From Sporosarcina sp. Marseille-Q4063 (GTDB lineage Bacteria; Bacillota; Bacilli; Bacillales_A; Planococcaceae): a stretch of DNA of 64,000 nucleotides. Position 1 is the stretch's first letter; the number at the start of each line of letters is the position of its first letter. Below the pieces are notes generated by a model, which ran no database searches, was not told where the DNA came from, and saw only the letters and a program-made list of their open reading frames with translations. Below are positions 52,926 to 61,484 of this stretch, piece by piece. The position numbers were made by a program, and so were the translations under genes. Location: contig NZ_CP070502.1 of NCBI RefSeq assembly GCF_018309085.1, positions 372,001-436,000 on the forward strand. Reading direction: 5' to 3'.

Positions 52926-53558
52926 ATGTGGGTTTGGCTCACTGTACTTCTATGTGGGGGTTATTTTCTAGGATGTCTGCATGGAGCCCGCATTGCGCAG
53001 ATTATTTCTGGAGTTAATCTGAAAACAGAAGGCGTTAAAAATTTCGGTGCATCGAACGCAACAATTGTACTCGGCAAAAAGTTTGGCGCACTAGTTGCAG
53101 CAATTGATATTGGTAAAGGCGTACTTGCAGTCATTCTCGCTCGTACGATTGCAGTTCAATCAAATTTATCGGATGAAAATAGCATAATCTTAATCTTTGC
53201 TGCGGGGGCTGCGGTCGTTCTTGGTCATATTTTTCCGTTTTATATGAATTTTAATGGGGGTAAAGGAACTGCAACGGTAATTGGAATCTTATTCGGGATT
53301 AATTGGATTTTCGGTTTAATCGCGTTTGTTGTTTTTGTTGTCGTCGCACTAGTAACAGACTATCTCATATTCGGTGTCCTAATGCTTTATATTTCATTAT
53401 TTATTTTTGCGATGTGGTTTTCAGCCGGAATATGGTCCCCTATGATCGCCTTATCTTTATTCGTAATTGCCATTCTGAAACATTTCGAGAATATACAACG
53501 AATGAAAAAAGGCGATGAAAGTCGAATCTCTGCTGTTTTCAAAAAAGGCAAGAAATAA
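52926..53558 (+). CDS. plsY: PlsY-like glycerol-3-phosphate acyltransferase
   Basis: PlsY acylates glycerol-3-phosphate with acyl-phosphate at the membrane, the first step of phospholipid synthesis. The 210-aa protein has about five membrane helices and three family motifs: NFGASNATIVLGKKFG, the GH motif in LGHIFPFYMNFNGGKGTAT, and a less clear third loop. The first loop has Gly-Ala-Ser-Asn where PlsY usually has GSGNxGATN. It may therefore be a second, divergent copy. GGGGGAA precedes ATG; NRDE follows after 19 bases. Confidence 0.85.
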   Translation: MWVWLTVLLCGGYFLGCLHGARIAQIISGVNLKTEGVKNFGASNATIVLGKKFGALVAAIDIGKGVLAVILARTIAVQSNLSDENSIILIFAAGAAVVLGHIFPFYMNFNGGKGTATVIGILFGINWIFGLIAFVVFVVVALVTDYLIFGVLMLYISLFIFAMWFSAGIWSPMIALSLFVIAILKHFENIQRMKKGDESRISAVFKKGKK

Positions 53559-53577
53559 TGACTAGGAGAATAATATA

Positions 53578-54342
53578 ATGTGTTTAATTAATTTCCATCT
53601 AAAAGATCATCCAAACTACAAATTGATCGTCGCGGCAAATCGCGATGAATTTTATGAGCGCCCTACTCGTCCTGCTCATTTTTGGAAAGACGAGCCGGGT
53701 CTGTTAGCGGGGCGCGATTTAGTGCAAATGGGCACATGGTTAGGCATTACAAAAAGCGGTCGATTTGCAGCTTTAACAAATTATCGCAATCCAGCTGAAT
53801 TTGGTGTAGTTAAAGAATCACGCGGCGAGATTGTCAAGAACTTTTTAGTTGAGGATACTTCCCCGTCAGACTTCATACATAAGCTAAACACAAAAAAAGA
53901 TCTTTATAATGGATTTAATATACTTATCGGGAACACGGAACAACTTCATTACTACAATAATATCAACGAACAAATAATTGTAATCCCACCTGGCACGCAT
54001 GGTCTAAGTAATCGCTTCCTCAATACGCCTTGGCCGAAAGTAATAAAAGGAAAAGAGATGTTACAAAACTATGTAACGAAGAATGAAATAATGGATGCCG
54101 ATGAACTCTTCAATATTTTAATGAATGCGGAACTAGCTGAAGATGCAAGTTTACCGAAAACGGGTGTCGAACTAGAACTTGAACGGCAATTATCTCCGCT
54201 TTTCATCCAAACGCCTAATTATGGCACGCGTTGTTCAACGATATTGCTAGTAGACCATGATAATAATGTGACATTCATTGAACGAACGTATGAAAACGGG
54301 CAATTTAAACTTGAAAACAATTATTCTTTTCAAATTTCCTAG
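53578..54342 (+). CDS. NRDE (TANGO2-like) family protein
   Basis: The 254-aa protein begins MCLINFHLKDHPNYKLIVAANRDEFYER split by no gap, with the Cys 2 and NRDE motif that define the family. GTWLGITKSGRFAALTNYR and CSTILLVD also fit. Cys 2 may become an N-terminal nucleophile after Met removal, as the Ntn-hydrolase-like fold suggests. Animal TANGO2 is tied to lipid or heme handling; the bacterial role is unknown. It is 19 bases after plsY, so co-transcription is likely. Confidence 0.9.
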   Translation: MCLINFHLKDHPNYKLIVAANRDEFYERPTRPAHFWKDEPGLLAGRDLVQMGTWLGITKSGRFAALTNYRNPAEFGVVKESRGEIVKNFLVEDTSPSDFIHKLNTKKDLYNGFNILIGNTEQLHYYNNINEQIIVIPPGTHGLSNRFLNTPWPKVIKGKEMLQNYVTKNEIMDADELFNILMNAELAEDASLPKTGVELELERQLSPLFIQTPNYGTRCSTILLVDHDNNVTFIERTYENGQFKLENNYSFQIS

Positions 54343-54414
54343 TATATTAATAGAAGAAAACTGACAATATCGATACTTCTTAATCTATTTATTGGTACAG
54401 TTTGTTCTGATTTG

Positions 54415-54444
54415 TTAGTATTATCATGTAAGCAACATTATAAT
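54415..54444 (+). promoter_or_regulatory. candidate promoter of katA
   Basis: A perfect -10 TATAAT (54439-54444) sits 17 bases before the catalase start, with a weak TTAGTA 18 bases further up. The -10 lies within ATTATAAT, which resembles half of a PerR box, but no full operator was found. Confidence 0.45.
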
Positions 54445-54461
54445 CTAGGGAGTGAGAATGA

Positions 54462-55958
54462 ATGAGTAAAAAAGAAAATCAGAAGAAATTCACTACAGCT
54501 GCCGGTGCTCCGGTGGTTGACAATCAAAACTCAATGACAGCGGGTCCAAGAGGGCCTATGCTACTCCAAGATGTATGGTTCTTAGAAAAGATGGCTCATT
54601 TTGATCGCGAGGTCATTCCCGAGCGACGTATGCACGCGAAAGGTTCCGGTGCGCATGGCACGTTCACTGTTACACATGACATCACAAAATACACAAGCGC
54701 GAAAGTCTTCTCAGAAGTGGGAAAGAAAACAGATGTCTTCGCTCGTTTCTCGACAGTTGCTGGAGAACGGGGCGCAGCGGACGCTGAGCGCGACATACGC
54801 GGATTTTCACTTAGATTTTATACAGAACAAGGAAACTGGGACGTAGTCGGAAATAATACACCGGTATTCTTTTTCCGAGATCCGCTTCAATTCCCTGACT
54901 TAAACCATGCTGTTAAGCGCGATCCGCGAACGAATATGCGTAGTGCAAATAATAACTGGGATTTCTGGACATCATTACCTGAAGCACTTCACCAAGTGAC
55001 AATTGTCATGAGTGATCGCGGCATTCCAAAATCATACAGAAATATGCACGGATTCGGAAGTCATACATTCAGTATGATTAACGCTGAAAATGAACGGGTT
55101 TGGGTTAAATTCCACTTCCGTACGCAACAAGGAATTGAAAATATAACTGACAAAGATGCAGTAGAGCTTGTCGGTGTCGACCGTGAAAGTCATCAACGTG
55201 ACCTTTATGAGTCTATCGAAAACGGCGAATTCCCGAAATGGAAAATGTATATCCAAGTGATGACGGAAGAAGAAGCAGCCAACATGCCTTATAATCCATT
55301 TGATTTAACTAAAGTCTGGTATAAAAAAGACTTCCCGCTTATTGAAGTAGGCGAATTTGAACTGAATCGAAACCCTGATAATTATTTTGCGGAGGTAGAA
55401 CAACTTGCAGTTACACCTGCAAACGTTGTACCAGGAATCAGCTTCTCACCAGATAAAATGTTGCAAGGTCGCCTCTTCTCTTATGGCGATGCACAGCGTT
55501 ATCGTTTAGGCGTTAATCATCATCAAATTCCGATTAACCAACCTAAATGCCCTATGCATAGCTTCCACCGCGATGGTGCAATGAGAGTTGACGGAAACTT
55601 AGGAAGTACGATTCATTACGAACCGAACAGCTACGGCGAATGGCAAGAGCAACCACAATATAAAGAACCTGCCCTTGATATTCATGGTGCCGCAGACCGT
55701 TGGGATTTCAGAGAAGATGACGATAACTACTTTGAACAACCTGGTAAATTATTCAACTTGATGAACGATGAGCAAAAACAAGAACTATTTTTAAATACTG
55801 CAGCTAATATGAGCGGCGTCGATAAACATATCCAACTCCGCCATATCACACACTGCTATAAAGCGGATCCTGCATATGGTGAAGGCGTTGCAGAAGCACT
55901 TGGCATTCCATGGAATGAAGTCGAGGCTGCCGCAGCTGCATCATTCGAACCAAAATAA
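54462..55958 (+). CDS. katA: catalase, monofunctional heme type
   Basis: This cytoplasmic heme enzyme turns hydrogen peroxide into water and oxygen. The 498-aa protein is a small-subunit clade catalase with the catalytic His 58 in [14 protein letters not shown], Asn in [14 protein letters not shown] and the heme Tyr in [21 protein letters not shown] precedes ATG. It stands alone. Its stop codon is the start of structured repeat copy 2. With msrAB and brxA it points to good oxidative-stress defence. Confidence 0.98.
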   Translation: MSKKENQKKFTTAAGAPVVDNQNSMTAGPRGPMLLQDVWFLEKMAHFDREVIPERRMHAKGSGAHGTFTVTHDITKYTSAKVFSEVGKKTDVFARFSTVAGERGAADAERDIRGFSLRFYTEQGNWDVVGNNTPVFFFRDPLQFPDLNHAVKRDPRTNMRSANNNWDFWTSLPEALHQVTIVMSDRGIPKSYRNMHGFGSHTFSMINAENERVWVKFHFRTQQGIENITDKDAVELVGVDRESHQRDLYESIENGEFPKWKMYIQVMTEEEAANMPYNPFDLTKVWYKKDFPLIEVGEFELNRNPDNYFAEVEQLAVTPANVVPGISFSPDKMLQGRLFSYGDAQRYRLGVNHHQIPINQPKCPMHSFHRDGAMRVDGNLGSTIHYEPNSYGEWQEQPQYKEPALDIHGAADRWDFREDDDNYFEQPGKLFNLMNDEQKQELFLNTAANMSGVDKHIQLRHITHCYKADPAYGEGVAEALGIPWNEVEAAAAASFEPK

Positions 55959-56105
55959 AAACAAAAGCGCAAGGCGCCCGTTTAGCCCCGACAGGCATAA
56001 GCAATCTAACGGCGTGGCGTCCTTTGCTGGGGAAGAATGCAGTTCAATTCTTCTTTATAGTTAGATTGCTTATGACCCGAGGGGCTGGTGCCTGAAGCTA
56101 GACGT
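55956..56105. repeat. structured dispersed repeat, copy 2
   Basis: This is a second copy of the 150-base palindromic repeat of 30508-30657. The inner stem 55996-56010/56060-56074 is perfect at 15 bp. It differs from copy 1 by five base pairs changed on both sides (CAGGC/GCCTG there, CTAAC/GTTAG here). A central hairpin at 56031-56054 keeps the loop. It starts at the katA stop codon. Confidence 0.9.
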
Positions 56106-56159
56106 GAAATCTCATGTTAGAAGATATCCACAGTACAAAAATTTATAGTTTCCATCATT

Positions 56160-56189
56160 AAAAAGAGTAGCGTTATCGCTACTCTTTTT
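56160..56189. terminator. bidirectional terminator between katA and the S66 peptidase gene
   Basis: A 13-bp stem AAAAAGAGTAGCG with its complement and a 4-base loop. Confidence 0.9.
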
Positions 56190-56198
56190 CATCTATTA

Positions 56199-57218
56199 TC
56201 AAATTAATTTAGTTGTCATAATTGCCTTACCGTCAGCAACAGTCAGCTCTGCAAAAGCACCGTTCACAAATGTCATTTGCGGTGGAACATGTCCGATATC
56301 CGCATCATAAACGACAGGTACATCTAGTATTTTTGCGATTCTTTCTAATGCTTCGATATAAGTAAAGTCCTCTTCTGCTTCGCCCGCATCTGTTCGCCCA
56401 AAAACAATTCCTGAAGTGTTATCAAACCATCCAGCGTAATAAAACTGTAAAAGTGAACGATAAAAATCAGGGGCATCCATATCACAATTCTCAAGTACCC
56501 ATATGATTTTCTCATTCGGTATGAATTTTGTCTGAAATGAATGAATATCTCCGAAAGGCGTTCCTATAAGATGTCGAATCGTATCGATGCAACCAGACAA
56601 AATTCTTCCCTCAACTTGAATGGGATTATCCCCGATTGTCTTCCATTCAGTAGGCGCATCCAATTTAAAAACATACGGCTCAGGCGGCGCAAAATGCTGC
56701 CACTCAGTTTGATACTTTTCAGACGAATATTGCGTAATACTATCCCCTTTCGCGGCAGATAAGACATCCATGAATTTGGCAGTGACCGGATCCCATTCAT
56801 CGCTTCTCAAGTCGACGAAATTCGTCCCGTGAACAGTAGCGATTCCTGTTAATAATGTGATAGGCAAAAGAAGCGTGCTAGTATCCGAGTAACCAACGAT
56901 CCACTTTGGTTCCAGTTTTTCAAATTCGAGAAGCGGAAGCGTTTCGGAAATAAATTCACCGCCCCAGGGTGGAATTATCGCACCTACTTCATCATCCATC
57001 ATCATTTCCATAAATTCTAAAACTCGAATTTCCGGTGAAGCAGATGTAAGTTTTTCATTCGACCATGCGGTGTCCCCAAGTTCCACAGAATATCCTCTTT
57101 GTTCAAATTGATGAGCCGCTTTCCTTAGAATATGATGGAGTTCACTATCAACACCAGATGACATTGCGCTAACGCCGATTGTCTGCCCTTTTACTAGAGG
57201 ACTTGGATAATGAATCAT
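56199..57218 (-). CDS. S66 family serine peptidase (LD-carboxypeptidase/MccF-like)
   Basis: The 339-aa protein is of the MccF branch: nucleophile Ser in VGYSDTST, NPPWGG-type loop as IIPPWGGEF, ENCDMDAPDFYRSL, and the catalytic His in DADIGHVPPQ. Family members trim peptidoglycan tetrapeptides (LdcA) or cleave microcin C and related aminoacyl nucleotides (MccF). The MccF-like loop favours the second role or another amide substrate. ATG at 57218 (MIHYPSPLVKG) is preferred because AAAGGGAAG lies upstream; an ATG at 57254 lacks a ribosome site and GTG at 57224 is also possible. Confidence 0.88.
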   Translation of the reverse strand: MIHYPSPLVKGQTIGVSAMSSGVDSELHHILRKAAHQFEQRGYSVELGDTAWSNEKLTSASPEIRVLEFMEMMMDDEVGAIIPPWGGEFISETLPLLEFEKLEPKWIVGYSDTSTLLLPITLLTGIATVHGTNFVDLRSDEWDPVTAKFMDVLSAAKGDSITQYSSEKYQTEWQHFAPPEPYVFKLDAPTEWKTIGDNPIQVEGRILSGCIDTIRHLIGTPFGDIHSFQTKFIPNEKIIWVLENCDMDAPDFYRSLLQFYYAGWFDNTSGIVFGRTDAGEAEEDFTYIEALERIAKILDVPVVYDADIGHVPPQMTFVNGAFAELTVADGKAIMTTKLI

Positions 57219-57353
57219 ATACACACACTTCCCTTTTACTATCAATTTTTCCATTCATCTAAATCTTACCACACTAGGAAACTAATTCCCTAAAAAGAAA
57301 ATGGAAAACAGTTTAAGCAATTCTGCATTGCTCATCAGTTTCCCATCTTTGAA

Positions 57354-59174
57354 TTAAGGTAAAAATAATAGTGTAAAGGAAATGGTATCAATATGGTTTT
57401 TGTCTGCCCACAAAACGAAATAATTATACGTATTTCCATCGAGTTGTATTGGTTCAGGATACTTTACAATATAAGCCGCCTGCTTATTCATTTCTGCTGG
57501 TTGATCGGAGGAAGGTAAAATCGTGCAAGCTTCGATATATGGATTTTCGGACGTTATGATTTTAGGAGTTGTTCCGTATGGGTTTAACTCATGGAAAGCT
57601 TCATCATGGCATATGTCGTCAATGTTCTCTGAGCCAAAAATGGCCGATACTTGAAAAAATCCATCGTCTCCGACGTATCTTTCATCATTGATTTTTTTCC
57701 AACTTGCAGGATATTGAAAATTAACACCAAAAGACTCGTTTGTATAATCCTTTTTAGCTAAATCCAATACAGGTTCCGGCGACCAATTCAATGACATAAT
57801 AGTGAACCCTTTAAGGAGTTGAATTGGCACAAGGCGTTTAAGATCAATCACCCACATCTCTTTTGAAAATTCAGCAGCAGAACAACCTGATAAATATGCT
57901 AAATCGGATCCGTCCGGTGACCAAGTAACCGGAGTTGAGAAGCAATTTGATATGGCCCAAATACGATCATCGGCTCCTTTCCGTTTTACTGATCTTATTT
58001 GAGAGAAATATGAATTGTTCGCGAGGTCAGTTGCGCTATAAGCAATCTTTAATGAATCCGGTGACCATTTAGGATAATAGTTTTTTGCCTGTGGTCCTCC
58101 TTTTACTTCATATACTTTCCCCGTTGCTAGTTCTATCGTATTGATTATTGAAATACTCGCTCCAGGCGTTGTGTACAACACAAAAGTTCCATCTGGTGAT
58201 AATTGAACATTTTGTAATAGTCCATTTTCGTTATTTGTAATTTGTTCCTTTTCATTTCCAATTATTCGACATCGGTAAAGTTGACTTACCCCGGAAGTAT
58301 CTAATGCTTGAAACAATAGTTCCTCTCCATTCGGAAACCAGTTAACATCTGATGCGCCTGGTTGTTCAACTATCGTCCCCGCGTGCAATGTCGTATTATA
58401 CACCTGAATGATGCCACGGGCTGCATAAGCCAAATGCACACTATCTGGTGACCAATCCAAACTAAAATCTCCGCCTTCAGCTAACTGATCAATTGCGCCA
58501 ATTGATCCTGAAGTTAAATAAATAACATAAACCACTCGGTCTTTTCCTACAAATGCGATTCTGCTGCTATCAGGTGACCACATCGGGATTGAAAAGGTAT
58601 CGCCCAACCCACTAGTCAATTGCTTAGTTTCACCGTTTCGTAGATTGTATGTCCAAATATCAAATTGTCCCCCTTGATTGGAGGTATACGCAATAAAACC
58701 GGATCCTCCCGGAGGAACATAAGGGATTTTTAGCTTCATACCAGGAGAAATAGTTGCGTCCGGCAACTTATTTAGTTTTTGTATGGCATCAGTATTAATT
58801 CGATTTTCTGTTAAAACATTGTAACGCTGGGCAATTTTATATAATGTATCTCCCCGTTGCACGACATAAAAAGGAACACCGGGCGGGATTTTTAGCACTT
58901 GGTTTACATGTAGAAGATAAGGTGGTGTCAACTTGTTGGCTTCAACTATAACAGATATCGGCAACCCAAATAATTGGGCGATCCAATATACAGAATCACC
59001 GGATTGAACATGATACTCGTTTACACCAGGAGGAATAGATAATTGTTCGCCTACTGAAATCGTATAGGGGGCTTGCAAATTATTTGAAGCGATTATAGAA
59101 GCGACGGGCACTCGCCATCGTTTTGCAATGTCTTTCAAAGTTTCATTGTGACGTACGGTATAAAAATACTGCAA
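57354..59174 (-). CDS. three LysM domains plus TolB-type beta-propeller protein
   Basis: The 606-aa protein has three N-terminal LysM domains (residues 2-48, about 50-98 and 100-155), each opening YxVxxxxTLxxIA-like. A TolB/PD40 beta-propeller follows (about 160-480), with repeated W(S)PDS motifs such as MWSPDSSRIAF and KWSPDSLKIAY. A C-terminal domain of unknown type (about 485-606) ends it. LysM binds peptidoglycan GlcNAc. There is no signal peptide, as in spore-cortex or coat proteins SafA and YaaH, so a spore location is plausible. TTG start with AAGGGAAG upstream. Confidence 0.85.
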   Translation of the reverse strand: MQYFYTVRHNETLKDIAKRWRVPVASIIASNNLQAPYTISVGEQLSIPPGVNEYHVQSGDSVYWIAQLFGLPISVIVEANKLTPPYLLHVNQVLKIPPGVPFYVVQRGDTLYKIAQRYNVLTENRINTDAIQKLNKLPDATISPGMKLKIPYVPPGGSGFIAYTSNQGGQFDIWTYNLRNGETKQLTSGLGDTFSIPMWSPDSSRIAFVGKDRVVYVIYLTSGSIGAIDQLAEGGDFSLDWSPDSVHLAYAARGIIQVYNTTLHAGTIVEQPGASDVNWFPNGEELLFQALDTSGVSQLYRCRIIGNEKEQITNNENGLLQNVQLSPDGTFVLYTTPGASISIINTIELATGKVYEVKGGPQAKNYYPKWSPDSLKIAYSATDLANNSYFSQIRSVKRKGADDRIWAISNCFSTPVTWSPDGSDLAYLSGCSAAEFSKEMWVIDLKRLVPIQLLKGFTIMSLNWSPEPVLDLAKKDYTNESFGVNFQYPASWKKINDERYVGDDGFFQVSAIFGSENIDDICHDEAFHELNPYGTTPKIITSENPYIEACTILPSSDQPAEMNKQAAYIVKYPEPIQLDGNTYNYFVLWADKNHIDTISFTLLFLP

Positions 59175-59294
59175 AAAAACACTTCCCTTCTATTGTAAGA
59201 ACAGTATTCTACCCATAGCTATGTTATTCGTCCTTGGGCAAAAATGTTCGCTAATAAAAGGAAGTGTGAGTTATGAGTAAACTGCTCAATCAGT

Positions 59295-59621
59295 CTACGA
59301 GATGTAATTTTGTGCATCTATATAAAGACTTGCCATGCCACCGTATAAACAGTGGAAAAATGAATCAGGCGCATTTAAGGAAAAAGAATTATAGTTTTTC
59401 GGGTCGATGTCTAGCACCGTTTCAAATAACTTGGCACTGTTGTCAAAGGCATAGAAACAATAATAGGTATAGTTGAATTTCGGCATTTGTTCAAAAGTCG
59501 TAACGATTTCTTTTGCATATTTATCGATATTATTCGTCGCTTTTTGGACCATTGAAACTGCGTCTTCTAAAGTCAACTCGATATTCACTGTATTTTCATC
59601 GATTATGTTGACTTTTGCCAT
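59295..59621 (-). CDS. unknown protein co-transcribed with the DUF2249 gene
   Basis: I do not recognise this 108-aa protein. It starts MAKVNIIDENTVNIELTLED, has a helical middle (AVSMVQKATNNIDKYAKEIV) and an aromatic stretch FNYTYYCFYAFDNSAKLFE, then one Cys in FFHCLYGGMASLYID. No signal peptide or membrane segment is clear. ATG at 59621 has GAGGGGG upstream. It lies 16 bases after the DUF2249 gene and shares its Fnr-type promoter, so it is probably made when oxygen is low. Confidence 0.7.
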   Translation of the reverse strand: MAKVNIIDENTVNIELTLEDAVSMVQKATNNIDKYAKEIVTTFEQMPKFNYTYYCFYAFDNSAKLFETVLDIDPKNYNSFSLNAPDSFFHCLYGGMASLYIDAQNYIS

Positions 59622-59637
59622 TGCAAACACCCCCTCT

Positions 59638-59874
59638 TTATTTCAGTTTTGTAATTTTCACTTGAAATGTAATCGGACCTTGTTCAATATATTCCCAATC
59701 GAATTTTCCTTCATGCGTTGATTCTAATTGGAATCGTAGCGGAATTGGATCATGATCATTGACAATTAACATCGACTCGGATGGTTGTAAACTTTCGTAT
59801 GTTTCGAAGATTGTTTTATGCTTTAGATGCGGCGGGTACTCTGTCACCTGAATTACTGAAGTATAGTTTGCCAT
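59638..59874 (-). CDS. DUF2249 domain protein
   Basis: The 78-aa protein matches DUF2249: PHLKHKTIFETYESLQPSES then MLIVNDHDPIPLRFQLE, and a C-terminal WEYIEQGPITFQVKI. These TusA-like small folds often accompany genes for nitrogen-oxide or low-oxygen metabolism and may bind or carry a redox cofactor; the precise role is unknown. AAAGGAGG precedes ATG. It is first in a two-gene unit with an Fnr-like site at the activating position. Confidence 0.87.
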   Translation of the reverse strand: MANYTSVIQVTEYPPHLKHKTIFETYESLQPSESMLIVNDHDPIPLRFQLESTHEGKFDWEYIEQGPITFQVKITKLK

Positions 59875-59911
59875 TAGCTGTTCCTCCTTTAATTGTTGGT
59901 TCCTAAACCAA

Positions 59912-59954
59912 AGTATAAGCCTGTATGATAATTAATGCTGTGATTCAAGTCACA
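59912..59954 (-). promoter_or_regulatory. Fnr-type activator site and -10 of the DUF2249 operon
   Basis: The palindrome TGTGATTCAAGTCACA (59939-59954) matches the Fnr/CRP consensus TGTGA-N6-TCACA in all ten conserved positions. On the minus strand TATACT (59917-59912) is the -10, with no -35. If transcription starts at 59905, the palindrome is centred at -41.5, the classic class II activator position. This predicts activation by Fnr under oxygen limitation. Confidence 0.75.
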
Positions 59955-59972
59955 TTAAAGTCATTCTAATAT

Positions 59973-60016
59973 AAAAAATCCCGAATTTACAATTATAGTT
60001 GTAAATGCGGGATTTT
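59973..60016 (-). terminator. terminator at the end of the ctaB transcript
   Basis: An 18-base arm AAAATCCCGCATTTACAA pairs with its complement apart from one mismatch and is followed on the minus strand by TTTTTT. It stops transcripts from ctaB before the Fnr promoter. Confidence 0.8.
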
Positions 60017-60079
60017 ATAAATGGTGGATAGTATAGATGGGGTAATGCAATATTCTAGTGTACGGTTTTAACTTGGTCC

Positions 60080-60239
60080 GTTGATTTCCGTTCCGGGTGG
60101 CCGCTTTCCTGCGGGCGAGCGCGAAGAGCGGAAAGATAGAGTTCAATCTTTCCCTGCCGCTTCCCTCGCTACGCTCAGTCCAGGGTCTCGACTGTCTCGC
60201 TGATTCCGCTGGAGTCGCCACCCTACACTTCTAATCAAC
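60080..60239. repeat. dispersed palindromic repeat of the GTTGATTTCC type
   Basis: This 160-base imperfect palindrome opens GTTGATT and closes AATCAAC, with inner GGTGGC/GCCACC and GC-rich blocks. The edge sequence CCGTTGATTTCCGTTCCGGG recurs on the other strand near the window end. Similar intergenic elements are common in Bacillaceae and Planococcaceae from my recollection. A hairpin with an AGTTCA loop (60130-60153) is embedded. The rest of the gap 60017-60298 shows nothing else. Confidence 0.8.
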
Positions 60240-60298
60240 TCCTTCTACATAAAGGGACACTCAGTCAAAGCTTTCCTTCAAGGTACTCAAAACTTAGC

Positions 60299-61243
60299 TT
60301 ATCTGCTAAAAACCGGCAGTGCGATAAAAATCATCATAAAGAAAATGATTGTTAAGTAATTTACGGAATAAAGGAAGATTACGCGTGCCCATTTTACGTC
60401 GTTTTTAATGTAGAATCCAGCTATGCTTAACCCTAAGAAAATGATGTTCAGAACCGTTGCAATAATAATAAAGGTAAGTCCTAATGCCGGTAAAAGGAAA
60501 GGAAGCGGAAGTAAACAAGCAACGTAAACTGCGATTTGTCTTTTTGTTATTGCAAAGCCGCGAACTACGGGTAACATTGCAACGCCTGCTGCTTTATATT
60601 CTTCACATCTTCTAATTCCGATAGCAAATGTATGTGGAATCTGCCAAATAAACAAAAGAAGCGCTATAACGATTGGAACTATATGATAACTAGGTGCAAT
60701 TGCAGCCCAACCAATTAATGGCGTCACAGCTCCTGAAATACTGCCTATCGCTGTATTCAATGTGTATTTACGCTTAGACCAAAATGTATAAAAAACAACA
60801 TATGTAATCCATCCTAGAAATGCATAAACAAACGTTTCAATCGTCGTGAAAAACAAAATTAAAAAACCTACTGCCGATAATATAATGCCAATTGAGAGAA
60901 CTGTCTTCATTGAAAAGTTTCCAGTAACGGTCGGCCGCTTTTGTGTTCTGGCCATTTCCCTATCAAGATCGACTTCATACCAATTATTAAGTGTTAGCGC
61001 ACCGGCAACAACCAATGTACTGCCAATGATTGTAATTAAAAACAACTTCCAGTGTTCGCCAAATGAAGCATTTGTAAAATACAACGCCAAACAAAAGCCT
61101 GTTAAAACAGGAAGTATATTCGTTATTAATACAAGACCTTTAAACAAAGAAATTAAATCCAGAATAATCGTAGAGACTTTATTTTCTTTCTCTAGATCTT
61201 TAGTTTTAAAGTTTTGCATTGTCGTAATTTCAACTTTGTCCAT
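60299..61243 (-). CDS. ctaB: heme O synthase (protoheme IX farnesyltransferase)
   Basis: CtaB attaches a farnesyl group to heme B, giving heme O for terminal oxidases. The 314-aa membrane protein has about nine helices and the prenyltransferase motifs NWYEVDLDREMARTQKRP and YKAAGVAMLP. ATG at 61243 has GGGGAG upstream. It is not next to cta oxidase genes here, so it may be a second copy or belong to a split locus. A repeat and a terminator follow it. Confidence 0.95.
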   Translation of the reverse strand: MDKVEITTMQNFKTKDLEKENKVSTIILDLISLFKGLVLITNILPVLTGFCLALYFTNASFGEHWKLFLITIIGSTLVVAGALTLNNWYEVDLDREMARTQKRPTVTGNFSMKTVLSIGIILSAVGFLILFFTTIETFVYAFLGWITYVVFYTFWSKRKYTLNTAIGSISGAVTPLIGWAAIAPSYHIVPIVIALLLFIWQIPHTFAIGIRRCEEYKAAGVAMLPVVRGFAITKRQIAVYVACLLPLPFLLPALGLTFIIIATVLNIIFLGLSIAGFYIKNDVKWARVIFLYSVNYLTIIFFMMIFIALPVFSR

Positions 61244-61446
61244 CAACGGTCTCCCCTTAAATCAACGATTGATCATAAAACCAATGTAACTTCATATAGT
61301 AATTAATTTTACTACCCCTTTCGTAGTAAAACAATGAATATGACACATTTTAAGATAGGCGAAAGGTTCTGAATTATCATTAGTTCTAAATAAGGATTCA
61401 ATGTCTATATTTCTTGAATTTATTAATTTCCCCTTATTGCTTTTCA

Positions 61447-61455
61447 TGGTATAGT
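61447..61455 (+). promoter_or_regulatory. extended -10 before the methionine-type ABC operon
   Basis: TGG followed by TATAGT lies 30 bases before the ATPase start. The -35 is weak. No S-box or T-box leader structure is seen in the short gap. Confidence 0.4.
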
Positions 61456-61484
61456 AATTTGTGGAGAAATGGAGGGTCCCTTAC

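Noticed and set aside
54415..54461. Full PerR box before katA
   Set aside because: Only a half match (ATTATAAT) overlapping the -10 is seen; the second half of the inverted repeat is missing.
59273..59476. 67-residue plus-strand gene with a fair ribosome site
   Set aside because: It lies almost wholly antisense to the 108-aa gene and its protein has no sensible composition or conserved motif. The ribosome site alone is not enough.
60846..61289. 147-residue plus-strand reading frame
   Set aside because: It is antisense to the well-supported ctaB gene.
61244..61484. S-box or T-box riboswitch before the methionine-type operon
   Set aside because: The gap is short and A/T-rich. I found neither the S-box GAGGGA core nor a T-box UGGN motif with a terminator.
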